Assembly: GCA_037074705.1 (NCBI GenBank) | Contig: JAYJMR010000080.1 | Coordinates: 1 to 64,000, forward strand | Length of the DNA: 64,000 bases | Direction of reading: 5' to 3' | Source: Zhengitettix transpicula | Taxonomy: Eukaryota; Arthropoda; Insecta; Orthoptera; Tetrigidae | In this document: positions 42,661 to 57,607 of the stretch, piece after piece | Layout of the letters: every line of letters starts with the position of its first letter | How positions within the stretch are numbered: position 1 is the stretch's first letter | Translations under genes and position numbers: made by a program | The notes under the pieces: model-generated | The model's input: only the letters and a program-made list of their open reading frames with translations | Told to the model about the DNA's origin: nothing | The model's database searches: none

Positions 42661-45600
42661 TAATATTAATTAATATATCGTAATATTTCGACGTTTCGAC
42701 GACAAGTTTGGAATTTCACCAACCAAGAATCTTCAAATAACATAGTCTTATTTCATAATAAATGACTCGTTCTTTATAAAAATTACTCAAACCTGCACTT
42801 CTAAAATCTTAATCTATTATTATTAATTAATATATCCCAATATTTCGACGTTTCGACGACAAGTTTGGAATTTCACCAACCAAGAATCTTCAAATAACAA
42901 AGTCTTATTTCATAATAAATGACTCGTTCTTTATAAAAATTACTCAAACCTGCACTTCTAAAATCTTAATCCATTAATATTAATTAATATATCGTAATAT
43001 TTCGACGTTTCGACGACAAGTTTGGAATTTCACCAACCAAGAATCTTCAAATAACAAAGTCTTATTTCATAATAAATGACTCGTTCTTTATAAAAATTAC
43101 TCAAACCTGCACTTCTAAAATCTTAATCCATTAATATTAATTAATATATCGTAATATTTCGACGTTTCGACGACAAGTTTGTAATTTCACCAACCAAGAA
43201 TCTTCAAATAACAAAGTCTTATTTCATAATAAATGACTCGTTCTTTATAAAAATTAGTCAAACCTGCACTTCTAAAATCTTAACCCCTTAATATTAATTA
43301 ATATATCGTAATATTTCGACGTTTCGACGACAAGTTTGGAATTTCACCAACCAAGAATCTTCAAATAACAAAGTCTTATTTCATAATAAATGACTCGTTC
43401 TTTATAAAAATTACTCAAACCTGCACTTCTTAAATCTTAATCCATTAATATTATTTAATATATCGTAATATTTCGACGTTTCGACGACAAGTTTGGAATT
43501 TCACCAACCAAGAATCTTCAAATAACAAAGTCTTATTTCATAATAAATGATTCGTTCTTTATAAAAATTACTCAAACCAGCACTTCTAAAATCTTCATCC
43601 ATTAATATTAATTAATATATCGTAATATTTCGACGTTTCGACGACAAGTTTGGAATTTCACCAACCAAGAATCTTCAAATAACAAAGTCTTATTTCATAA
43701 TAAATGACTCGTTCTTTATAAAAATTACTTAAACCAGCACTTCTAAAATCTTAATCCATTAATATTAATTTATATATCGTAATATTTCGACGTTTCGACG
43801 ACAAGTTTGGAATTTCACCAACCAAGAATCTTCAAATAACAAAGTCTTATTTCATAATAAATGACTCGTTCTTTATAAAAATTACTCAAACCAGCACTTC
43901 TAAAATCTTAATCTATTAATATTAATTAATATATCCCAATATTTCGACGTTTCGACGACAAGTTTGGAATTTCACCAACCAAGAATGTTCAAATAACAAA
44001 GTCTTATTTCATAATAAATGACTCGTTCTTTATAAAAATTACTCAAACCTGCACTTCTAAAATCTTAATCCATTAATATTAATTAATATATCGTAATATT
44101 TCGACGTTTCGACGACAAGTTTGGAATTTCACCAACCAAGAATCTTCAAATAACAAAGGCTTATTTCATAATAAATGACTCGTTCTTTATAAAAATTACT
44201 CAAACCTGCACTTCTAAAATCTTAATCCATTAATATTAATTAATATATCGTAATATTTCGACGTTTCGACGACAAGTTTGGAATTTCACCAACCAAGAAT
44301 CTTCAAATAACAAAGTCTTATTTCATAATAAATGACTCGTTCTTTATAAAAATTACTCAAACCTGCACTTCTAAAATCTTAATCCATTAATATTAATTAA
44401 TATATCGTAATATTTCGACGTTTCGACGACAAGTTTGGAATTTCACCAACCAAGAATCTTCAAATAACAAAGTCTTATTTCATAATAAATGACTCGTTCT
44501 TTATAAAAATTACTCAAACCTGCACTTCTTAAATCTTAATCCATTAATATTATTTAATATATCGTAATATTTCGACGTTTCGACGACAAGTTTGGAATTT
44601 CACCAACCAAGAATCTTCAAATAACAAAGTCTTATTTCATAATAAATGACTCGTTCTTTATAAAAATTACTCAAACCTGCACTTCTAAAATCTTAATCCA
44701 TTAATATTAATTAATATATCGTAATATTTCGACGTTTCGACGACAAGTTTGGAATTTCACCAACCAAGAATCTTCAAATAACAAAGTCTTATTTCATAAT
44801 AAATGACTCGTTCTTTATAAAAATTAGTCAAACCTGCACTTCTAAAATCTTAATCCATTAATATTAATTAATATATCGTAATATTTCGACGTTTCGACGA
44901 CAAGTTTGGAATTTCACCAACCAAGAATCTTCAAATAACAAAGTCTTATTTCATAATAAATGACTCGTTCTTTATAAAAATTACTCAAACCTGCACTTCT
45001 TAAATCTTAATCCATTAATATTATTTAATATATCGTAATATTTCGACGTTTCGACGACAAGTTTGGAATTTCACCAACCAAGAATCTTCAAATAACAAAG
45101 TCTTATTTCATAATAAATGATTCGTTCTTTATAAAAATTACTCAAACCAGCACTTCTAAAATCTTCATCCATTAATATTAATTAATATATCGTAATATTT
45201 CGACGTTTCGACGACAAGTTTGGAATTTCACCAACCAAGAATCTTCAAATAACAAAGTCTTATTTCATAATAAATGACTCGTTCTTTATAAAAATTACTT
45301 AAACCAGCACTTCTAAAATCTTAATCCATTAATATTAATTTATATATCGTAATATTTCGACGTTTCGACGACAAGTTTGGAATTTCACCAACCAAGAATC
45401 TTCAAATAACAAAGTCTTATTTCATAATAAATGACTCGTTCTTTATAAAAATTACTCAAACCAGCACTTCTAAAATCTTAATCTATTAATATTAATTAAT
45501 ATATCCCAATATTTCGACGTTTCGACGACAAGTTTGGAATTTCACCAACCAAGAATGTTCAAATAACAAAGTCTTATTTCATAATAAATGACTCGTTCTT

Positions 45601-46530
45601 TATAAAAATTACTCAAACCTGCACCTCTAAAATCTTAATCCATTAATATTAATTAATATATCGTAATATTTCGACGTTTCGACGACAAGTTTGGAATTTC
45701 ACCAACCAAGAATCTTCAAATAACAAAGGCTTATTTCATAATAAATGACTCGTTCTTTATAAAAATTACTCAAACCTGCACTTCTAAAATCTTAATCCAT
45801 TAATATTAATTAATATATCGTAATATTTCGACGTTTCGACGACAAGTTTGGAATTTCACCAACCAAGAATCTTCAAATAACATAGTCTTATTTCATAATA
45901 AATGACTCGTTCTTTATAAAAATTACTCAAACCTGCACTTCTAAAATCTTAATCTATTAATATTAATTAATATATCCCAATATTTCGACGTTTCGACGAC
46001 AAGTTTGGAATTTCACCAACCAAGAATCTTCAAATAACAAAGTCTTATTTCATAATAAATGACTCGTTCTTTATAAAAATTACTCAAACCTGCACTTCTA
46101 AAATCTTAATCCATTAATATTAATTAATATATCGTAATATTTCGACGTTTCGACGACAAGTTTGGAATTTCACCAACCAAGAATCTTCAAATAACAAAGT
46201 CTTATTTCATAATAAATGACTCGTTCTTTATAAAAATTACTCAAACCTGCACTTCTAAAATCTTAATCCATTAATATTAATTAATATATCGTAATATTTC
46301 GACGTTTCGACGACAAGTTTGGAATTTCACCAACCAAGAATCTTCAAATAACAAAGTCTTATTTCATAATAAATGACTCGTTCTTTATAAAAATTACTCA
46401 AACCTGCACTTCTATAATCTTAATCCATTAATATTAATTAATATATCGTAATATTTCGACGTTTCGACGACAAGTTTGGAATTTCACCAACCAAGAATCT
46501 TCAAATAACAAAGTCTTATTTCATAATAAA
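41820..46530 (+). repeat. Three copies of a ten-monomer higher-order repeat (1,570 bp)
   Basis: CTTCT followed by TAAATC has its second half at 41861, 43431 and 45001. GAATGTTC is at 42413, 43983 and 45553, and AAAGGCTTA near 42586, 44156 and 45726. Each step is exactly 1,570 bp. Within each copy the order is CTTCTTAAATC with ATTATTTAAT, GATTCG with CTTCATCC, TTACTTAAACC with TTAATTTATAT, then ATCCCAAT, GAATGTTC and AAAGGCTTA. Copies differ afterwards: ACATAGTC is in the first (near 42741) and third (near 45880) but not the second, and the second has an extra CTTCTTAAATC unit near 44525. This is the clearest multi-copy higher-order repeat here. Confidence 0.92.
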
Positions 46531-48299
46531 TGACTCGTTCTTTATAAAAATTACTCAAACCAGCACTTCTAAAATCTTTATCCATTAATATTAATTAATA
46601 TATCGTAATATTTCGACGTTTCGACGACAAGTTTGGAATTTCACCAACCAAGAATCTTCAAATAACAAAGTCTTATTTCATAATAAATGACTCGTTCTTT
46701 ATAAAAATTACTCAAACCTGCACTTCTAAAATCTTAATCCATTAATATTAATTAATATATCGTAATATTTCGACGTTTCGACGACAAGTTTGGAATTTCA
46801 CCAACTAAGAATCTTCAAATAACAAAGTCTTATTTCATAATAAATGATTCGCTCTTTATAAAAATTACTCAAACCAGCACTTCTAAAATCTTAATCCATT
46901 AATATTAATTAATATATCGTAATATTTCGACGTTTCGACGACAAGTTTGGAATTTCACCAACCAAGAATCTTCAAATAACAAAGTCTTATTTCATAATAA
47001 ATTACTCGTTCTTTATAAAAATTACTCAAACCTGCACTTCTAAAATCTTAATCTATTAATATTAATTAATATATCCCAATATTTCGACGTTTCGACGACA
47101 AGTTTGGAATTTCACCAACCAAGAATCTTCAAATAACAAAGTCTTATTTCATAATAAATGACTCGTTCTTTATAAAAATTACTCAAACCTTCACTTCTAA
47201 AATCTTAATCCATTAATATTAATTAATATATCGTAATATTTCGACGTTTCGACGACAAGTTTGGAATTTCACCAACCAAGAATCTTCAAATAACAAAGTC
47301 TTATTTCATAATAAATGACTCGTTCTTTATAAAAATTACTCAAACCTGCACTTCTAAAATCTTAATCCATTAATATTAATTAATATATCGTAATATTTCG
47401 ACGTTTCGAAGACAAGTTTGGAATTTCACCAACCAAGAATCTTCAAATAACAAAGTCTTATTTCATAATAAATGACTCGTTCTTTATAAAAATTACTCAA
47501 ACCTGCACTTCTAAAATCTTAATCCATTAATATTAATTAATATATCGTAATATTTCGACGTTTCGACGACAAGTTTGGAATTTCACCAACCAAGAATCTT
47601 CAAATAACAAAGTCTTATTTCATAATAAATGACTCGTTCTTTATAAAAATTACTCAAACCAGCACTTCTTAAATCTTAATCCATTAATATTAATTAATAT
47701 ATCGTAATATTTCGACGTTTCGACGACAAGTTTGGAATTTCACCAACCAAGAATCTTCAAATAACAAAGTCTTATTTCATAATAAATGACTCGTTCTTTA
47801 TAAAAATTACTCAAACCTGCACTTCTAAAATCTTAATCCATTAATATTAATTAATATATCGTAATATTTCGACGTTTCGACGACAAGTTTGGAATTTCAC
47901 CAACCAAGAATCTTCAAATAACAAAGTCTTATTTCATAATAAAAGATTCGTTCTTTATAAAAATTACTCAAACCAGCACTTCTAAAATCTTAATCCATTA
48001 ATATTAATTAATATATCGTAATATTTCGACGTTTCGACGACAAGTTTGGAATTTCACCAACCAAGAATCTTCAAATAACAAAGTCTTATTTCATAATAAA
48101 TGACTCGTTCTTTATAAAAATTACTCAAACCAGCACTTCTAAAATCTTAATCCATTAATATTAATTAATATATCGTAATATTTCGACGTTTCGACGACAA
48201 GTTTGGAATTTCACCAACCAAGAATCTTCAAATAACAAAGTCTTATTTCATAATAAATGACTCGTTCTTTATAAAACTTACTCAAACCTGCACTTCTAA

Positions 48300-49560
48300 A
48301 ATCTTAATCCATTAATATTAATTAATATATCGTAATATTTCGACGTTTCGACGACAAGTTTGGAATTTCACCAACCAAGAATCTTCAAATAACAAAGTCT
48401 TATTTCATAATAAATGACTCGTTCTTTATAAAAATTACTCAAACCAGCACTTCTAAAATCTTAATCCATTAATATTAATTAATATATCGTAATATTTCGA
48501 CGTTTCGACGACAAGTTTGGAATTTCACCAACCAAGAATCTTCAAATAACAAAGTCTTATTTCATAATAAATGACTCGTTCTTTATAAAAATTACTCAAA
48601 CCAGCACTTCTAAAATCTTAATCCATTAATATTAATTAATATATCGTAATATTTTGACGTTTCGACGACAAGTTTGGAATTTCACCAACCAAGAATCTTC
48701 AAATAACAAAGTCTTATTTCATAATAAATGACTCGTTCTTTATAAAAATTACTCAAACCTGCACTTCTAAAATCTTAATCCATTAATAATTATTAATATA
48801 TCGTAATATTTCGACGTTTCGACGACAAGTTTGGAATTTCACCAACCAAGAATCTTCAAATAACAAAGTCTTATTTCATAATAAATGACTCGTTCTTTAT
48901 AAAAATTACTCAAACCAGCACTTCTAAAATCTTAATCCATTAATATTAATTAATATATCGTAATATTTCGACGTTTCGACGTCAAGTTTGGAATTTCACC
49001 AACCAAGAATCTTCAAATAACAAAGTCTTATAACATAATAAATGACTCGTTCTTTATAAAAATTAGTCAAACCTGCACTTTTAAAATCTTAATCTATTAA
49101 TATTAATTAATATATCCCGATATTTCGACGTTTCGACGACAAGTTTGGAATTTCACCAACCAAGAATCTTCAAATAACAAAGTTTTATTTCATAATAAAT
49201 GACTCGTTCTTTATAAAAATTACTCAAACCTGCACTTCTAAAATCTTAATCCATTAATATTAATTAATATATCGTAATATTTCGACGTTTCGACGACAAG
49301 TTTGGAATTTCACCAACCAAGAATCTTCAAATAACAAAGTCTTATTTCATAATAAATGACTCGTTCTTTATAAAAATTACTCAAACCTGCACTTCTAAAA
49401 TCTTAATCTATTAATATTAATTAATATATCCCAATATTTCGACGTTTCGACGACAAGTTTCGAATTTCACCAACCAAGAATCTTCAAATAACAAAGTCTT
49501 ATTTCATAATAAATGACTCGTTCTTTATAAAAATTACTCAAACCTGCACTTCTAAAATCT
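48300..49560 (+). repeat. Segmental duplication copy 1 (partner 52.85-54.1 kb, 29 monomers away)
   Basis: ATTTTGACG at 48651 recurs at 53204, TAATAATTAT at 48784 recurs at 53337, and the CAAGTTTCGAATT variant near 49455 recurs near 54008. Each is 4,553 bp (29 x 157) on. This copy has private changes missing from the other, including GACGTCAAG near 48978, CTTATAACAT near 49027 and ATCCCGAT near 49114. Confidence 0.87.
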
Positions 49561-50449
49561 TAATCCATTAATATTAATTAATATATCGTAATATTTCGAC
49601 GTTTCGACGACAAGTTTGGAATTTCACCAACCAAGAATCTTCAAATAACAAAGTCTTATTTCATAATAAATGACTCGTTCTTTATAAAAATTACTCAAAC
49701 CTGCACTTCTAAAATCTTATTCCATTAATATTAATTAATATATCGTAATATTTCGACGTTTCGACGACAAGTTTGGAATTTCACCAACCAAGAATCTTCA
49801 AATAACAAAGTCTTATTTCATAATAAATGACTCGTTCTTTATAAAAATTACTCAAACCTGCACTTCTAAAATCTTAATCCATTAATATTAATTAATATAT
49901 CGTAATATTTCGACGTTTCGACGACAAGTTTGGAATTTCACCAACCAAGAATCTTCAAATAACAAAGTCTTATTTCATAATAAATGACTCGTTCTTTATA
50001 AAAATTAGTCAAACCTGCACTTCTAAAATCTTAATCCATTAATATTAATTAATATATCGTAATATTTCGACGTTTCGACGACAAGTTTGGAATTTCACCA
50101 ACCAAGAATCTTCAAATAACAAAGTCTTATTTCATAATAAATGACTCGTTCTTTATAAAAATTACTCAAACCTGCACTTCTAAAATCTTAATCCATTAAT
50201 ATTAATTAATATATCGTAATATTTCGACGTTTCGACGACAAGTTTGGAATTTCACCAACCAAGAATCTTCAAATAACAAAGCCTTATTTCATAATAAATG
50301 ACTCGTTCTTTTTAAAAATTAGTCAAACCTGCACTTCTAAAATCTTAATCTATTAATATTAATTAATATATCGTAATATTTCGACGTTTCGACGACAAGT
50401 TTGGAATTTCACCAACCAAGAATCTTCAAATAACAAAGTCTTATTTCAT

Positions 50450-51500
50450 AATAAATGACTCGTTCTTTATAAAAATTACTCAAACCTGCACTTCTTAAAT
50501 CTTAATCCATTAATATTATTTAATATATCGTAATATTTCGACGTTTCGACGACAAGTTTGGAATTTCACCAACCAAGAATCTTCAAATAACAAAGTCTTA
50601 TTTCATAATAAATTATTCGTTCTTTATAAAAATTACTCAAACCAGCACTTCTAAAATCTTCATCCATTAATATTAATTAATATATCGTAATATTTCGACG
50701 TTTCGACGACAAGTTTGGAATTTCACCAACCAAGAATCTTCAAATAACAAAGTCTTATTTCATAATAAATGACTCGTTCTTTATAAAAATTACTTAAACC
50801 AGCACTTCTAAAATCTTAATCCATTAATATTAATTTATATATCGTAATATTTCGACGTTTCGACGACAAGTTTGGAATTTCACCAACCAAGAATCTTCAA
50901 ATAAGAAAGTCTTATTTCATAATAAATGACTCGTTCTTTATAAAAATTACTCAAACCAGCACTTCTAAAATCTTAATCTATTAATATTAATTAATATATC
51001 CCAATATTTCGACGTTTCGACGACAAGTTTGGAATTTCACCAACCAAGAATGTTCAAATAACAAAGTCTTATTTCATAATAAATGACTCGTTCTTTATAA
51101 AAATTACTCAAACCTGCACTTCTAAAATCTTAATCCATTAATATTAATTAATATATCGTAATATTTCGACGTTTCGACGACAAGTTTGGAATTTCACCAA
51201 CCAAGAATCTTCAAATAACAAAGGCTTATTTCATAATAAATGACTCGTTCTTTATAAAAATTACTCAAACCTGCACTTCTAAAATCTTAATCCATTAATA
51301 TTAATTAATATATCGTAATATTTCGACGTTTCGACGACAAGTTTGGAATTTCACCAACCAAGAATCTTCAAATAACATAGTCTTATTTCATAATAAATGA
51401 CTCGTTCTTTATAAAAATTACTCAAACCTGCACTTCTAAAATCTTAATCTATTAATATTTATTAATATATCCCAATATTTCGACGTTTCGACGACAAGTT
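50450..51500 (+). repeat. Displaced copy of the 44.96-46.0 kb decamer
   Basis: TAAATC of CTTCTTAAATC at 50496, GAATGTTC at 51048, AAAGGCTTA near 51221 and ACATAGTC near 51375 match 45001, 45553, 45726 and 45880 at exactly 5,495 bp (35 x 157). Sharing ACATAGTC ties it to the third (or first) decamer rather than the second. It is a single displaced copy, not part of the tandem series. Confidence 0.87.
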
Positions 51501-52849
51501 TGGAATTTCACCAACCAAGAATCTTCAAATAACAAAGTCTTATTTCATAATAAATGACTCGTTCTTTATAAAAATTACTCAATCCTGCACTTCTAAAATC
51601 TTAATCCATTAATATTAATTAATATATCGTAATATTTCGACGTTTCGACGACAAGTTTGGAATTTCACCAACCAAGAATCTTCAAATAACAAAGTCTTAT
51701 TTCATAATAAATGACTCGTTCTTTATAAAAATTACTCAAACCTGCACTTCTAAAATCTTAATCCATTAATATTAATTAATATATCGTAATATTTCGACGT
51801 TTCAACGACAAGTTTGGAATTTCACCAACCAAGAATCTTCAAATAACAAAGTCTTATTTCATAATAAATGACTCGTTCTTTATAAAAATTACTCAAACCT
51901 GCACTTCTAAAATCTTAATCCATTAATATTAATTAATATATCGTAATATTTCGACGTTTCGACGACAAGTTTGGAATTTCACCAACCAAGAATCTTCAAA
52001 TAACAAAGTCTTATTTCATAATAAATGACTCGTTCTTTATAAAAATTACTCAAACCAGCACTTCTAAAATCTTAATCCATTAATATTAATTAATATATCG
52101 TAATATTTCGACGTTTCGACGACAAGTTTGGAATTTCACCAACCAAGAATCTTCAAATAACAAAGTCTTATTTCATAATAAATGACTCGTTCTTTATAAA
52201 AATTACTCAAACCTGCACTTCTAAAATCTTAATCCATTAATATTAATTAATATATCGTAATATTTCGACGTTTCGACGACAAGTTTGGAATTTCACCAAC
52301 TAAGAATCTTCAAATAACAAAGTTTTATTTCATAATAAATGATTCGTTCTTTATAAAAATTACTCAAACCAGCACTTCTAAAATCTTAATCCATTAATAT
52401 TAATTAATATATCCCAATATTTCGACGTTTCGACGACAAGTTTGGAATTTCACCAACCAAGAATCTTCAAATAACAAAGTCTTATTTCATAATAAATGAC
52501 TCGTTCTTTATAAAAATTACTCAAACCTGCACTTCTAAAATCTTAATCCATTAATATTAATTAATATATCGTAATATTTCGACGTTTCGACGACAAGTTT
52601 GGAATTTCACCAACCAAGAATCTTCAAATAACAAAGTCTTATTTCATAATAAATGACTCGTTCTTTATAAAAATTACTCAAACCTGCACTTCTAAAATCT
52701 TAATCCATTAATATTAATTAATATATCGTAATATTTCGACGTTTCGACGACAAGTTTGGAATTTCACCAACCAAGAATCTTCAAATAACAAAGTCTTATT
52801 TCATAATAAATGACTCGTTCTTTATAAAAATTACTCAAACCTGCACTTC

Positions 52850-55800
52850 TAAAATCTTAATCCATTAATATTAATTAATATATCGTAATATTTCGACGTT
52901 TCGACGACAAGTTTGGAATTTCACCAACCAAGAATCTTCAAATAACAAAGTCTTATTTCATAATAAATGACTCGTTCTTTATAAAAATTACTCAAACCAG
53001 CACTTCTAAAATCTTAATCCATTAATATTAATTAATATATCGTAATATTTCGACGTTTCGACGACAAGTTTGGAATTTCACCAACCAAGAATCTTCAAAT
53101 AACAAAGTCTTATTTCATAATAAATGACTCGTTCTTTATAAAAATTACTCAAACCAGCACTTCTAAAATCTTAATCCATTAATATTAATTAATATATCGT
53201 AATATTTTGACGTTTCGACGACAAGTTTGGAATTTCACCAACCAAGAATCTTCAAATAACAAAGTCTTATTTCATAATAAATGACTCGTTCTTTATAAAA
53301 ATTACTCAAACCTGCACTTCTAAAATCTTAATCCATTAATAATTATTAATATATCGTAATATTTCGACGTTTCGACGACAAGTTTGGAATTTCACCAACC
53401 AAGAATCTTCAAATAACAAAGTCTTATTTCATAATAAATGACTCGTTCTTTATAAAAATTACTCAAACCAGCACTTCTAAAATCTTAATCCATTAATATT
53501 AATTAATATATCGTAATATTTCGACGTTTCGACGACAAGTTTGGAATTTCACCAACCAAGAATCTTCAAATAACAAAGTCTTATTTCATAATAAATGACT
53601 CGTTCTTTATAAAAATTAGTCAAACCTGCACTTTTAAAATCTTAATCTATTAATATTAATTAATATATCCCAATATTTCGACGTTTCGACGACAAGTTTG
53701 GAATTTCACCAACCAAGAATCTTCAAATAACAAAGTTTTATTTCATAATAAATGACTCGTTCTTTATAAAAATTACTCAAACCTGCACTTCTAAAATCTT
53801 AATCCATTAATATTAATTAATATATCGTAATATTTCGACGTTTCGACGACAAGTTTGGAATTTCACCAACCAAGAATCTTCAAATAACAAAGTCTTATTT
53901 CATAATAAATGACTCGTTCTTTAAAAAAATTACTCAAACCTGCACTTCTAAAATCTTAATCTATTAATATTAATTAATATATCCCAATATTTCGACGTTT
54001 CGACGACAAGTTTCGAATTTCACCAACCAAGAATCTTCAAATAACAAAGTCTTATTTCATAATAAATGACTCGTTCTTTATAAAAATTACTCAAACCTGC
54101 ACTTCTAAAATCTTATTTCATTAATATTAATTAATATATCGTAATATTTCGACGTTTCGACGACAAGTTTGGAACATCACCAACCAAGAATCTTCAAATA
54201 ACAAAGTCTTATTTCATAATAAATGACTCGTTCTTTATAAAAATTACTCAAACCTGCACTTCTAAAATCTTAATCCATTAATATTTATTAATATATCGTA
54301 ATATTTCGACGTTTCGACGACAAGTTTGGAATTTCACCAACCAAAAATCTTCAAATAACAAAGTCTTATTTCATAATAAATGACTCGTTCTTTATAAAAA
54401 TTACTCAAACCAGCACTTCTAAAATCTTAATCCATTAATATTAATTAATATATCGTAATATTTCGACGTTTCGACGACAAGTTTGGAATTTCACCAACCA
54501 AGAATCTTCAAATAACAAAGTCTTATTTCATAATAAATGACTCGTTCTTTATAAAAATTACTCAAACCAGCACTTCTAAAATCTTAATCCATTAATATTA
54601 ATTAATATATCGTAATATTTCGACGTTTCGACGACAAGTTTGGAATTTCACCAACCAAGAATCTTCAAATAACAAAGACTTATTTCATAATAAATGACTC
54701 GTTCTTTATAAAACTTACTCAAACCTGCACTTCTGAAATCTTAATCCATTAATATTAATTAATATATCGTAATATTTCGACGTTTCGACGACAAGTATGG
54801 AATTTCACCAACCAAGAATCTTCAAATAACAAAGTCTTATTTCATAATAAATGACTCGTTCTTTATAAAAATTACTCAAACCAGCACTTCTAAAATCTTA
54901 ATCCATTAATATTAATTAATATATCGTAATATTTCGACGTTTCGACGACAAGTTTGGAATTTCACCAACCAAGATACTTCAAATAACAAAGTCTTATTTC
55001 ATAATAAATGACTCGTTCTTTATAAAAATTACTCAAACCAGCACTTCTAAAATCTTAATCCATTAATATTAATTAATATATCGTAATATTTCGACGTTTC
55101 GACGACAAGTTTGGAATTTCACCAACCAAGAATCTTCAAATAACAAAGTCTTATTTCATAATAAATGACTCGTTCTTTAAAAAAATTACTCAAACCTGAA
55201 CTTCTAAAATCTTAATCCATTAATAATTATTAATATATCGTAATATTTCGACGTTTCGACGACAAGTTTGGAATTTCACCAACCAAGAATCTAAAATAAC
55301 AAAGTCTTATTTCATAATAAATGACTCGTTCTTTATAAAAATTACTCAAACCAGCACTTCTAAAATCTTAATCCATTAATATTAATTAATATATCGTAAT
55401 ATTTCGACGTTTCGACGACAAGTTTGGAATTTCACCAACCAAGAATCTTCAAATAACAAAGTCTTATTTCATAATAAATGACTCGTTCTTTATAAAAATT
55501 AGTCAAACCTGCACTTTTAAAATCTTAATCTATTAATATTAATTAATATATCCCAATATTTCGACGTTTCGACGACAAGTTTGGAATTTCACCAACCAAG
55601 AATCTTCAAATAACAAAGTTTTATTTCATAATAAATGACTCGTTCTTTATAAAAATTACTCAAACCTGCACTTCTAAAATCTTAATCCATTAATATTAAT
55701 TAATATATCGTAATATTTCGACGTTTCGACGACAAGTTTGGAATTTCACCAACCAAGAATCTTCAAATAACAAAGTCTTATTTCATAATAAATGACTCGT

Positions 55801-56540
55801 TCTTTATAAAAATTACTCAAACCTGCACTTCTAAAATCTTAATCTATTAATATTAATTAATATATCCCAATATTTCGACGTTTCGACGACAAGTTTCGAA
55901 TTTCACCAACCAAGAATCTTCAAATAACAAAGTCTTATTTCATAATAAATGACTCGTTCTTTATAAAAATTACTCAAACCTGCACTTCTAAAATCTTATT
56001 CCATTAATATTAATTAATATATCGTAATATTTCGACGTTTCGACGACAAGTTTGGAATTTCACCAACCAAGAATCTTAAATAACAAAGTCTTATTTCATA
56101 ATAAATGACTCGTTCTTTATAAAAATTACTCAAACCTGCACTTCTAAAATCTTAATCCATTAATATTAATTAATATATCGTAATATTTCGACGTTTCGAC
56201 GACAAGTTTGGAATTTCACCAACCAAGAAACTTCAAATAACAAAGTCTTATTTCATAATAAATGACTCGTTCTTTATAAAAATTACACAAACCTGCACTT
56301 CTAAAATCTTAATCCATTAATATTAATTAATATATCGTAATATTTCGACGTTTCGACGACAAGTTTGGAATTTCACCAACCAAGAATCTTCAAATAACAA
56401 AGTCTTATTTCATAATAAATGACTCGTTCTTTTTAAAAATTAGTCAAACCTGCACTTCTAAAATCTTAATCTATTAATATTAATTAATATATCGTAATAT
56501 TTCGACGTTTCGACGACAAGTTTGGAATTTCACCAACCAA
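52850..56540 (+). repeat. Copy 2 of the 48.3-49.6 kb block, plus a 12-monomer-spaced partial third copy
   Basis: After the 29-monomer match to 48.3-49.56 kb, markers repeat again 12 monomers on. TAATAATTAT at 53337 recurs at 55221 (1,884 bp). CTTTTAAAATC, AAGTTTTATTT and the CAAGTTTCGAATT variant (54008 and near 55891) follow in the same order, with a 1-bp loss near 55291. The third copy also has private changes (AAGATAC near 54973, TTTAAAAAAATTAC near 55177, CTGAACTTC near 55197). Confidence 0.83.
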
Positions 56541-56699
56541 GAATCTTCAAATAACAAAGTCTTATTTCATAATAAATGACTCGTTCTTTATAAAAATTAC
56601 TCAAACCTGCACTTCTAAAATCTTAATCCATTAATATTAATTAATATATCGTAATATTTCGACGTTTCGACGACAAGTTTGGAATTTCACCAACCAAGA

Positions 56700-57450
56700 A
56701 TCTTCAAATAACAAAGTTTTATTTCATAATAAATGACTCGTTCTTTATAAAAATTACTCAAACCTGCACTTCTAAAATCTTAATCCATTAATATTAATTA
56801 ATATATCGTAATATTTCGACGTTTCGACGACAAGTTTGGAATTTCACCAACCAAGAATCTTCAAATAACAAAGTTTTATTTCATAATAAATGACTCGTTC
56901 TTTATAAAAATTACTCAAACCTGCACTTCCAAAATCTTAATCTATTAATATTAATTAATATATCCCAATATTTCGACGTTTCGACGACAAGTTTCGAATT
57001 TCACCAACCAAGAATCTTCAAATAACAAAGTCTTATTTCATAATAAATGACTCGTTCTATATAAAAATTACTCAAACCTGCACTTCTAAAATCTTATTCC
57101 ATTAATATTAATTAATATATCGTAATATTTCGACGTTTCGACGACAAGTTTGGAATTTCACCAACCAAGAATCTTCAAATAACAAAGTTTTATTTCATAA
57201 TAAATGACTCGTTCTTTATAAAAATTACTCAAACCTGCACTTCCAAAATCTTAATCTATTAATATTAATTAATATATCCCAATATTTCGACGTTTCGACG
57301 ACAAGTTTCGAATTTCACCAACCAAGAATCTTCAAATAACAAAGTCTTATTTCATAATAAATGACTCGTTCTTTATAAAAATTACTCAAACCTGCACTTC
57401 TAAAATCTTATTCCATTAATATTAATTAATATATCGTAATATTTCGACGT
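56700..57450 (+). repeat. Dimeric higher-order repeat (period 314 bp), two copies
   Basis: CTTCCAAAATC at 56926 recurs at 57240, exactly two monomers on. In both places the same two-unit string occurs: AAGTTTTATTT, CTTCCAAAATC, ATCTATTA, ATCCCAAT, then the CAAGTTTCGAATT unit, then CTTATTCC. The first copy has CTATATAAAA near 57057 where the second has CTTTATAAAA. It is the shortest multi-unit repeat I could demonstrate. Confidence 0.87.
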
Positions 57451-57607
57451 TTCGACGACAAGTTTGAAATTTCACCAACCAAGAATCTTCAAATAACAAA
57501 GTCTTATTTCATAATAAATGACTCGTTCTTTATAAGAATTACTCAAACCTGCACTTCTAAAATCTTAATCCATTAATATTAATTAATATATCGTAATATT
57601 TCGACGT

